Origin: Tannerellaceae bacterium
GTDB lineage: Bacteria; Bacteroidota; Bacteroidia; Bacteroidales; Tannerellaceae
Direction: 5' to 3'
Assembly (NCBI GenBank): GCA_031276545.1
Contig: JAISMW010000082.1
Location: 1 to 19,378, forward strand
DNA: 19,378 nucleotides
Notes under the pieces: model-generated
The model's input: only the letters and a program-made list of their open reading frames with translations
What the model was told of the DNA's origin: nothing
The model's database searches: none
Made by a program: the position numbers and the translations under genes
Part shown: one piece after another, positions 8,741-15,427 of the stretch
Numbering within the stretch: the stretch's first letter is position 1
Layout of the letters: each line of letters opens with the position of its first letter

Positions 8741-9349
8741 ATGAACATTAGCCTAAAAATAGTCGTAGCCGAAGTTTCTGCCATTGTTCGTTCCGGAGTG
8801 GAAGTGCAGATGAAAAGACTTTCCGGTTTCCGGTTTCATCTGCTGGAAATTGCCCGAAGCGAACTTGTTCACGAAACAATTCGCATACACAAACCCGATA
8901 TATTGATTATCAATCCCTCCATGGTGGCAGGTTTTACCCTTCAGCAATTGAAGGAAGAATGCGGGTGCCCCGCCATGAAGTGCATCGCTTTGCTTTATAA
9001 CCTGGCCGACCGATCCGTTCTGCTCCCGTTTGACGAGAATATTAGCATCTACGACACAAACGATGAAATCAAGCAGAAAGTGGAGCGACTTTATGCCGAG
9101 GAATTGCAGGATATTACAGAAAACGACGAACAGCAAATACTGAGCGCCCGGGAAAAAGAAATCGTAGTCTGCGTGGTCAGGGGAATGACCAATCGAGCCA
9201 TTGCCGACCGCCTGTTCCTGTCCACCCATACCGTAATCACCCACCGCCGAAATATCGCCCGCAAACTGCAAATTCATAGCGCCAGCGGATTAACAGTATA
9301 TGCCATCGTAAACAAACTGATCGAACTGAAAGACGTTGGGAAGCAGTAA
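8741..9349 (+). CDS. LuxR-type transcription factor with a degenerate receiver domain
   Basis: This 202-residue protein has a NarL/FixJ-type layout. Residues about 5-120 look like a response-regulator fold, and residues about 134-195 form the LuxR helix-turn-helix (LSAREKEIVVCVVRGMTN...IADRLFLSTHTVITHRRNIARKL). In the receiver part the phospho-acceptor Asp at the end of strand 3 is Asn58 (PDILIINPSM), and only one acidic residue, Glu11, remains at the strand-1 pocket. Activation by phosphorylation is therefore unlikely; ligand binding or protein contact, perhaps with the hemerythrin protein encoded 4 bp upstream, is more plausible. No histidine kinase gene is adjacent. The DNA-binding half is well conserved. 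The target genes are unknown, and self-regulation of the operon is possible. Confidence 0.88.
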   Translation: MNISLKIVVAEVSAIVRSGVEVQMKRLSGFRFHLLEIARSELVHETIRIHKPDILIINPSMVAGFTLQQLKEECGCPAMKCIALLYNLADRSVLLPFDENISIYDTNDEIKQKVERLYAEELQDITENDEQQILSAREKEIVVCVVRGMTNRAIADRLFLSTHTVITHRRNIARKLQIHSASGLTVYAIVNKLIELKDVGKQ

Positions 9350-9394
9350 GACGAATCGGGACTCTTCCCTGTACTCTTACTGTTTTTCCTCCGC

Positions 9395-9416
9395 TTTTGT
9401 CGCAGATCCGGCAAAA
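9395..9416 (+). terminator. Weak hairpin after the LuxR gene
   Basis: Arms ttttgtcg (9395-9402) and cggcaaaa (9409-9416) form an 8-bp stem with one G-U pair around cagatc. There is no following T-run on the plus strand. It may end the hemerythrin/LuxR transcript before the protease gene. Confidence 0.3.
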
Positions 9417-9455
9417 AATGTGTTATTTCGTGGAGAATTTATCTGCAAAACATAT

Positions 9456-11702
9456 ATGAAGATGAAGAAATGCTGTATCGTGTGCCTTTTAGGCATATCC
9501 TTTTCCTTCCCGGACACGCACGCTCAGGTCAGTCACGGAGGGAGGCCGCTCCCGGCTGTTGCGACCAAAAGTTACCAAAGCCATCTGTTTGAAGAAATGC
9601 CTCCTGTCGACACCGACGAACTCCTCCGCACGGAACACGAACATCCGGGCGATTTAAGAGGCGGATACCGGTTCGCCTGTAAATTCATGACGAATTTCAG
9701 CCGTACCAATTCCGGTTCTTCGTTTACGCTACCCGACGGAACGCGCGTCTGGATGCTGGGGATTCGCTCGCAGGGCGCCCTTTCAGTGAATGTCCTTTTT
9801 ACCGAATACGAACTGCCGGAAGGCGCTCAAGTGTTTCTTTACAATTCATCCCGCACGCACATACTGGGCGCTTTCAATCATCTGAACAATTCTGCCCGGA
9901 GGATGCTGCCGGTCGCTCCCGTACGGGGCGACGAACTGATTATCGAATACCGGGAGCCGGCCGGAGCTGCTTTTCCGGGAAGGCTTACCGTGGGAGAGGT
10001 GAATCACGGATACCGAAGCCTGAAAGCCTACGAACCGGCCGGCGACAAAAGCGAATACGCCTGTATGCCGGCGCCCGTCTGCTTCGGAGAAGAAAAAGGA
10101 CTGGATCCCGTAAGCCGGAGCGCCGTACTGCTCATCATCGACGGCGTCACAGCTTGTACGGGCGTAATGGTAAACAATACCCTGAACGACGGAACACCCT
10201 ATCTGCTGACGGCCTCGCACTGCCTGAACAAAGATTTCAGCATCACGAATCCAGACTACGAAGCCGTGGCCGGACGGATCGTATGCTTCTTCAACTATGC
10301 CAGCCCCACCTGCGATACCGTCATGCGCGGTACGGAAGAAATGTCGGTAGCTTCCGCCATCTACCGGGCGGCAAACGAAAAAACCGACATGATGCTGCTT
10401 GAACTGGCCGAAGCGCCGCCGGCTTATTATCAGCCCTATTATGCCGGCTGGAACATCGAGGAAAGCGGAGGCGTTCCCCCCTACGCCGGGATACATCACC
10501 CGACGGCCTCCGTGAAGCGCATCAATATATCCGAAAACAGTCTGTCGCTGCAAACCTTCGACATCAAGGAAATGGAGTTCCTCCGGAATGCCCACTGGAA
10601 CATAGGACAGTGGGATGTGGGCAGCACCGCCACGGGATCTTCCGGCTCACCCCTGTTTGATGCCTCGAATCACCTGGTAGGCCTTTTGTCGGGAGGACGT
10701 TCCACCTGCCAGCTTCCCGTAGACGACTACTATTATGCCCTCTTCAAAGCCTGGGAGCCTTCCGCACAGGAGAACGGACAACTGAAGCGCTGGCTGAATC
10801 CTTCCGGCGCCGACCGGACGACCCTCGACGGACTGGATCCCTTCGACGGACGTTCCTGCTACCGCCTCAGCCACATCTCCGGCCTGAAGCTGCAGGACAG
10901 CATCCGGCTGTCGGAACTTCCTCCGCCCGCCACCGGCTATCTGTTCGGGGTCAATTCCCTGCGGACAGATGAATATGCCGAAGAATACCGGGTGAACGGC
11001 GAAGCCCGGATAGACGGCGTATATCTGGTAACCTCTCCCGCCGGCCTTGCAGACAAAGACTTTCAGGTCGAAATCCGGGTGTACGGAGACGACGCCGGAC
11101 CCGGCGTCCTGCTCCACGCCGAACCCTTCCGCCCCGTGTATATGGAACTGTCCGTCGCAGACAGCACCTTTATTTCCACCGAAAAACGCCTCGGCAGGGA
11201 ACAGGAATCCTTCGTACGCTTCCACGAGCCGGTACCGGTATCCGGCGCCTTTTATATCGGCTACAAGATAAGCGCCTCCGCCCCCTCCTCCTTTGCCGTC
11301 TACAATCTTCCCCAAGGGCAGACCGCCCTCAACACCGCCTGGGTGAAATACCGGAACGAATGGATCGAAGCATCCTCCCATCCGCTGACGCCCTTCGCCA
11401 CTTCGCTGTTCGTGGATGCCGTCGTACATTACACCGACGACATGTCCGGCGAAATCCCGACGACGCAGGATCCAGCCATCGGAATATGGGTTGACGCCCG
11501 CCGCCGCAACGTCCATCTCCTGCTCCCCGATACGGACGGAGCGAACTGCCTGCTTTACTCCCCGGCAGGACAGCTTCTCATAGAAAAAACCGTCGTAGGA
11601 AGCGAAGCAAGCCTTTCCGTGGAAGGACTCCGTCCCGGCATCTACGTGATACACATTCGGGGCAACGGCTTTTCCTGCTCACAAAAAATATATTTACAAT
11701 GA
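9456..11702 (+). CDS. Secreted chymotrypsin-fold serine protease with T9SS C-terminal sorting domain
   Basis: This 748-residue exported protease begins with a signal peptide (MKMKKCCIVCLLGISFSF..., probable cleavage after HAQ at residue 24). Residues 25-210 look like a pro-region or beta-sandwich. The peptidase core shows a complete triad: His255 in LTASHC, Asp311 in KTDMMLLEL and Ser396 in GSSGSP. The pattern resembles the lysyl-endopeptidase-like branch of the trypsin superfamily in Bacteroidetes, but specificity cannot be read with confidence. A beta-rich middle follows, and residues about 675-748 form a T9SS type A sorting domain (LLYSPAGQLL... GLRPGIYVIHI...KIYLQ), which implies export across the outer membrane by the type IX system and surface attachment or release. 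I chose ATG 9456 rather than the in-frame ATG at 9336 because the signal peptide begins there. No T9SS genes are adjacent. Confidence 0.9.
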   Translation: MKMKKCCIVCLLGISFSFPDTHAQVSHGGRPLPAVATKSYQSHLFEEMPPVDTDELLRTEHEHPGDLRGGYRFACKFMTNFSRTNSGSSFTLPDGTRVWMLGIRSQGALSVNVLFTEYELPEGAQVFLYNSSRTHILGAFNHLNNSARRMLPVAPVRGDELIIEYREPAGAAFPGRLTVGEVNHGYRSLKAYEPAGDKSEYACMPAPVCFGEEKGLDPVSRSAVLLIIDGVTACTGVMVNNTLNDGTPYLLTASHCLNKDFSITNPDYEAVAGRIVCFFNYASPTCDTVMRGTEEMSVASAIYRAANEKTDMMLLELAEAPPAYYQPYYAGWNIEESGGVPPYAGIHHPTASVKRINISENSLSLQTFDIKEMEFLRNAHWNIGQWDVGSTATGSSGSPLFDASNHLVGLLSGGRSTCQLPVDDYYYALFKAWEPSAQENGQLKRWLNPSGADRTTLDGLDPFDGRSCYRLSHISGLKLQDSIRLSELPPPATGYLFGVNSLRTDEYAEEYRVNGEARIDGVYLVTSPAGLADKDFQVEIRVYGDDAGPGVLLHAEPFRPVYMELSVADSTFISTEKRLGREQESFVRFHEPVPVSGAFYIGYKISASAPSSFAVYNLPQGQTALNTAWVKYRNEWIEASSHPLTPFATSLFVDAVVHYTDDMSGEIPTTQDPAIGIWVDARRRNVHLLLPDTDGANCLLYSPAGQLLIEKTVVGSEASLSVEGLRPGIYVIHIRGNGFSCSQKIYLQ

Positions 11703-11782
11703 CTGTATCTGTAATGAATGGCACTCATCAACGGTAATGAAACAGACGGTTCTCTTCGGATGAAGATTGAACGAAATCTTCG

Positions 11783-11790
11783 TATGTTTG
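11783..11790 (+). promoter_or_regulatory. Bacteroidetes-type -7 box upstream of cobT
   Basis: TATGTTTG fits TAnnTTTG. Transcription would begin near 11797, giving a leader of about 24 nt before the ATG at 11821. No clear -33 box is seen. A leader this short leaves no room for a cobalamin riboswitch. Confidence 0.45.
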
Positions 11791-11820
11791 CATCCTGAAC
11801 ATACTTCAAGCGTATTATAC

Positions 11821-12858
11821 ATGAAAACGTTTCATATTGAAAAGCCCGGCGAAGCTATCCGGGAACAACTGCTCGACAAAATAAACAACCTCACCAAACC
11901 GCAAGGATCACTGGGACGGCTGGAAGAACTGGCGCTCAGGATAGGACTGATTCAGCAAACCGACCGGCCGTCGCTGCTCAACCCTCACCATATCCTCTTT
12001 GCCGCCGACCACGGCATCGTGGAAGAGGGAGTAAGCGTAGCCCCGAAGGCCGTCACCCGGCAGCAGACGGAAAACTTCGTGCAAGGTGGCGCTGCCATCA
12101 ACTTCCTCTGCCGCCAGCACGGCTTCACCCTCAAGGTGGTGGATGCCGGCGTAGACGCCGACTTCCCCCCTTCCCTGGATATCATAGACCGGAAAGTGAG
12201 GAAGGGAACGCGCAACTTCCTGCACGGGGACGCGCTGACGGAAGAAGAACTAAACCGCTGCCTGGACTGCGGAGCCGAACTGGTGAGGGACACGCAGGCC
12301 GAAGGATGCAACGTGATAAGTTTCGGCGAAATGGGAATCGGCAACACCTCGGCCTCCTCCCTCTGGACGGCCTGCCTCGCCGGCATCCCCCTTGCTGCCT
12401 GCACCGGCGCCGGAGCCGGTCTGGACAGCGCCGGAGTATCGCACAAATACAGCGTGTTGAAACAGGCGCTGGACCGTTACCGCGGCGACCCTTCCCCGTT
12501 CCCCGTGATGCAGCGGTTCGGCGGACTGGAGATGGCGATGGCTGTCGGCGCCATGCTTCAGGCCGCCGAACTGCGGATGATCATCCTGATAGACGGCTTC
12601 ATCATGACCGCCTGTCTGCTGGCGGCCGAGCGGCTCAGCCCTGGCGTCACGGAGTATGCCCTCTTCGGGCACGAGAGCGGCGAAGCAGGCCACCGTCTCC
12701 TGCTGGATTACCTCGGAGCGCAGCCCCTGCTGCACCTGAATCTGCGTCTGGGCGAAGGCAGCGGCGCCCTGTGCGCCTTTCCGCTGGTAGATTCGGCCGT
12801 CCGGATGATGCGCGAGATGCACAGTTTCCACCGCGCCGAAGTGGCCAAATACTTCTGA
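11821..12858 (+). CDS. cobT: Nicotinate-nucleotide:dimethylbenzimidazole phosphoribosyltransferase CobT
   Basis: CobT activates the lower-ligand base of cobalamin by transferring ribose phosphate from nicotinate mononucleotide to dimethylbenzimidazole (or another base), giving alpha-ribazole phosphate. The 345-residue protein has the family segments [12 protein letters not shown] (24-35), [12 protein letters not shown] (61-72), [11 protein letters not shown] (82-92), [12 protein letters not shown] (168-179) and LGEGSGA, where Glu312 corresponds to the catalytic base (Glu317 in the Salmonella enzyme). ATG 11821 was chosen over an ATG at 11767 because the latter overlaps the promoter box and adds a leader unlike the family. 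It is the first gene of a three-gene cobalamin run, 3 bp before cobS. Confidence 0.96.
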   Translation: MKTFHIEKPGEAIREQLLDKINNLTKPQGSLGRLEELALRIGLIQQTDRPSLLNPHHILFAADHGIVEEGVSVAPKAVTRQQTENFVQGGAAINFLCRQHGFTLKVVDAGVDADFPPSLDIIDRKVRKGTRNFLHGDALTEEELNRCLDCGAELVRDTQAEGCNVISFGEMGIGNTSASSLWTACLAGIPLAACTGAGAGLDSAGVSHKYSVLKQALDRYRGDPSPFPVMQRFGGLEMAMAVGAMLQAAELRMIILIDGFIMTACLLAAERLSPGVTEYALFGHESGEAGHRLLLDYLGAQPLLHLNLRLGEGSGALCAFPLVDSAVRMMREMHSFHRAEVAKYF

Positions 12859-12861
12859 ACG

Positions 12862-13620
12862 ATGAACCCCCTTCCGGCCGCCCTCATCTTTTTCACCCGC
12901 CTGCCCTTCGGACGTATCTTCCGGGCAGACGCCGAAAGTTTCCGCCATATCCTTCCCTGCTGGCCGCTGACAGGCTGGCTCACAGGAGGCCTTGCCGCCG
13001 CCGTGCTGTGGCTCGCGGCACAGGCGCTTCCCCTCTCCGTAGCCACCGTACTGGCGCTGGGCGCAAGGATACTCCTGACAGGCGCCCTGCACGAAGACGG
13101 ATGGGCCGACTTCCTGGACGGCTTCGGCGGAGGACGAACCCGCGAACAGACCCTGGCCATCATGAAAGACTCCGCCACCGGAACCTACGGCACGGCAGGA
13201 CTGGCGCTCTATTTCCTTCTGCAATGGTCGGTACTCTCCACCCTTCCGCTGCCGGCAGCCTGCGGACTGATGGCCGGCGCCGACGCCTGGTCTAAAGCCG
13301 TAGCCGCCCAACTGGGATACTTCCTGCCCTACGCCCGCAGGGAAACAGAAAGCAAGAGCCTCGCGGCCTACGCCCGGATGTCGCGTCCGGCCGCAGCCTT
13401 TGCCATCCTCTGCGGCCTGCCGCCCCTGCTGCTGTTCCTTCCGGTACGGATATGGCCGGCCGCCCTGTTCCCCCTGTTTGTATTTCCATTCCTGCTTCGC
13501 ATGATGCAAAAGCGGCTGCAGGCTTATACCGGCGACTGCTGCGGCGCCACCTTCGTAGCCTGCGAAATATCCTTCTACGCAGGCGCCGCCCTGTTCGCCT
13601 CCCTTCAAACAACACATTAA
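12862..13620 (+). CDS. cobS: Adenosylcobinamide-GDP ribazoletransferase CobS
   Basis: CobS is the membrane-bound cobalamin synthase that joins adenosylcobinamide-GDP to alpha-ribazole or its phosphate, with release of GMP. The 252-residue, strongly hydrophobic protein carries the metal-binding signature HEDGWADFLDGFGGG (77-91), then MKDSATGTYG (101-110), and the C-terminal GDCCGATFVACEI. Several membrane helices are predicted. It begins 3 bp after cobT. The reading frames here are GC-rich, which produces long false frames on both strands. Its partner CobU/CobP, which makes adenosylcobinamide-GDP, is not in this cluster. Confidence 0.96.
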   Translation: MNPLPAALIFFTRLPFGRIFRADAESFRHILPCWPLTGWLTGGLAAAVLWLAAQALPLSVATVLALGARILLTGALHEDGWADFLDGFGGGRTREQTLAIMKDSATGTYGTAGLALYFLLQWSVLSTLPLPAACGLMAGADAWSKAVAAQLGYFLPYARRETESKSLAAYARMSRPAAAFAILCGLPPLLLFLPVRIWPAALFPLFVFPFLLRMMQKRLQAYTGDCCGATFVACEISFYAGAALFASLQTTH

Positions 13621-13631
13621 ACAGTCAGTAT

Positions 13632-14159
13632 ATGCACATCACACTCATACGCCACACCTCGGTAGACGTACCGCCCGGAGTCTGCTACGGACAGACCGAC
13701 GTCCCCCTGCGGGACAGTTTCGAACAGGAAGCCGCCGCCGTAGCCTGGCAACTGAAGGACGAACATTTCGACCGCGTCTACACCAGTCCCCTCAGCCGCT
13801 GCGTCCGCCTGGCCAACCGCTGCGGATATCCCGACGCCCTGCGAGACGAACGCCTGAAGGAACTGCACTTCGGCGACTGGGAGATGAAATCCTTCGACCA
13901 GATACAAGATCCCCGTCTGCAAACCTGGTTCAGCGATTACTTCAACGTCCGTACACCCGGAGGCGAATCCTTCCGGATGCAACTGGAACGCCTCTCCTCC
14001 TTCTTTGCCGAACTGAAAACGCAGCCCCTCCGCCATGCCGCCCTCTTCACCCACGGCGGCATCCTGACCTGCGCGCAGTTGTACACCGGCAAAGTCCGCC
14101 GGGAAGTAGCCTTCAGCTCCATCCACCCCTACGGAACCGTCCTGCATATCGAAATATAA
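13632..14159 (+). CDS. cobC: Alpha-ribazole phosphatase CobC (histidine phosphatase family)
   Basis: This 175-residue member of the histidine phosphatase superfamily removes the phosphate from alpha-ribazole 5'-phosphate or from adenosylcobalamin 5'-phosphate, the last steps of the nucleotide loop. The phospho-accepting His8 is in LIRHT, with Arg7, Arg56 in TSPLSR, Glu77 in KELHFGDWE and the second catalytic His141 in FTHGG all in place. Phosphoglycerate mutase-like enzymes share this fold, but the position 11 bp after cobS makes CobC the best call. ATG 13632 is the first after cobS and gives the family start MHITLIRHT. It is the last gene of the plus-strand cob run. Confidence 0.93.
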   Translation: MHITLIRHTSVDVPPGVCYGQTDVPLRDSFEQEAAAVAWQLKDEHFDRVYTSPLSRCVRLANRCGYPDALRDERLKELHFGDWEMKSFDQIQDPRLQTWFSDYFNVRTPGGESFRMQLERLSSFFAELKTQPLRHAALFTHGGILTCAQLYTGKVRREVAFSSIHPYGTVLHIEI

Positions 14160-14371
14160 TCCCGGAAGGCGACCGTTTCCTGATTTCGGGAAAGCTCCGG
14201 CAAGGCATTGATCACCGCTCCCTCATTTGAGGGAAGCTCTAACAACACGTGGATCATCACTCCCTCGAATGCCGGAACTGCCCCGCGCGACAGACACCGG
14301 AAATCTCAAATTTCTGTGATAAATCATGCGACAAGCAGAACGAAGAAGCCGGGGTAGCGTCATTTCCGGCG
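14160..14371. other. Intergenic region between convergent cobC and cobD
   Basis: These 212 bp hold no convincing gene. A near-repeat occurs: atcaccgctccctc (from 14211) and atcatcactccctc (from 14252). A small stem, tccctc/gaggga around attt, lies near 14219-14234. The region is expected to contain the stop signals of both converging transcripts. Confidence 0.5.
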
Positions 14372-14375
14372 CTAC
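14354..14375. terminator. Candidate hairpin at the 3' ends of convergent cobC and cobD
   Basis: Arms gtagcg (14354-14359) and cgctac (14370-14375) pair perfectly around a 10-nt loop and overlap the cobD stop codon on the minus strand. Flanking agcc/ggct could lengthen the stem. There is no T-run, so confidence is low. Confidence 0.3.
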
Positions 14376-15397
14376 TGGGCTTCCAGCCATTCCTTGATGG
14401 CGAGCGTCAGTGTTTGGTTTTCGGCGCCCGTCTGGGTGGAGAGGCGGAAAAAGGTTTCGTCCAGACTGTGGAAGTTTGAGGCGTCGCGGATGAGGATGCC
14501 CTGCTCCAGCAGGTGTTTTTTCAGGGCGGCGGCTGTTCCCTTTTTCAGACGGACAAGGAAGAAGGTGGTGGCGGTGGGGAGTACTTCCAGGCCTTCCAGT
14601 TTGTTGAGCTGATAGATCAGTTCTGCCGTTTCGCGCTGCCATTTGCGGATGGGCAGGGTGAACTGCGCCGGATGGATAAGTATGTATTTGCTGGCTTCGA
14701 TGGCCATGGCATTGACAGACCAGGGTATGAGGTATTTGTTTATTTCCTTCGTCAGGGCGTGGGATGCCATGATGTAGCCGATGCGCAGTCCCGGTACGTT
14801 GTAGGCTTTGGAAATGGACTGTACCAGGATGAGGTTCCGGTTGGTTTTCAAATCGGCGGGCTTCAGCGTGTCTTCCGTAGTGAAGGCGGCATAAGCCTGG
14901 TCGATGATGAAGAGTGTGTGCCGGTTGGCGGCAATCAGTTTCAGCAACTCCGAGCGGTGGATTAGCTTGCCGTCGGGGTTGTTGGGGTTTCCTATCCAGC
15001 AGAAATCCTGTCCTTTGAGGGAGAGTTGCTGCAGGTCTTCGGAATTGGAGAAATACGCAATCTCGTGTTCGTGCAGGCGGCAGGCATCTTCGTATTCCGA
15101 GAAGGAGGGTACGAAGAGGGTGGATTTGGCGCCTCTCCAGGCTTGTGCCAGGAGGTAGAAGGCGGTTACGGAGCCGTTGGTCACCACTACGCTGTCTTCT
15201 TTTATTTCGAAGCGCCGTGCCAGCAGCCGTTTCAGGGAAGAGGCGTCGGGGTCGGGGTACCGCGTGATTTGGTCGAGCCGGGTATGCAGGTGTTCCGTCA
15301 GTTTTTCCAGGTTTGCACCGTGCCACACATTGGAGCTGAAGTTTATTTTTACTTCCTGTTGAAGATGGTAGAAATCGTCGCCATGTCCGAATAACAT
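14372..15397 (-). CDS. cobD: Threonine-phosphate decarboxylase CobD (PLP-dependent)
   Basis: This 341-residue PLP enzyme of aminotransferase fold type I converts L-threonine O-3-phosphate to (R)-1-amino-2-propanol O-2-phosphate, the linker of cobalamin. It starts with the GHGDD...INFSSNV element that separates CobD proteins from histidinol-phosphate aminotransferases. It shows NPNNPDG at 137-143, Asp166 with Tyr169 for PLP, the Schiff-base Lys197 in SISKAYNVPGLRIGY, and Arg205 in that same stretch. Histidinol-phosphate aminotransferase is the main alternative, but the start motif and the nearby cob genes favour CobD. It lies 30 bp downstream of the GH3/beta-lactamase gene and is probably on the same transcript. 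It is convergent with cobC. Confidence 0.87.
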   Translation of the reverse strand: MLFGHGDDFYHLQQEVKINFSSNVWHGANLEKLTEHLHTRLDQITRYPDPDASSLKRLLARRFEIKEDSVVVTNGSVTAFYLLAQAWRGAKSTLFVPSFSEYEDACRLHEHEIAYFSNSEDLQQLSLKGQDFCWIGNPNNPDGKLIHRSELLKLIAANRHTLFIIDQAYAAFTTEDTLKPADLKTNRNLILVQSISKAYNVPGLRIGYIMASHALTKEINKYLIPWSVNAMAIEASKYILIHPAQFTLPIRKWQRETAELIYQLNKLEGLEVLPTATTFFLVRLKKGTAAALKKHLLEQGILIRDASNFHSLDETFFRLSTQTGAENQTLTLAIKEWLEAQ

Positions 15398-15427
15398 ATT
15401 GTTTTGTTTTTAAAATTAATATTCTGT

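Noticed and set aside
11719..11735. TGGCAC as the -24 half of a sigma-54 promoter before cobT
   Set aside because: The matching TTGC element 5 bp further on is absent; the sequence there is TCATCAACGG.
11703..11820. Cobalamin riboswitch before cobT
   Set aside because: No B12-box-like GCCACTG and too little room between the protease stop and cobT for the full aptamer.
12306..13295. 329-codon plus-strand frame across the cobT/cobS junction
   Set aside because: Arg/Pro-rich translation in a shifted frame of GC-rich genes; no ribosome site or family motif.
12250..13617. 455-codon minus-strand open frame over cobT and cobS
   Set aside because: Antisense shadow; low-complexity Gly/Gln/Arg-rich translation with no domain, while the plus strand encodes two well-conserved enzymes.
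14223..15326. 367-codon minus-strand frame overlapping cobD
   Set aside because: Same strand but shifted frame; Arg/Pro/His-rich with no motif, while the cobD frame has all PLP residues.
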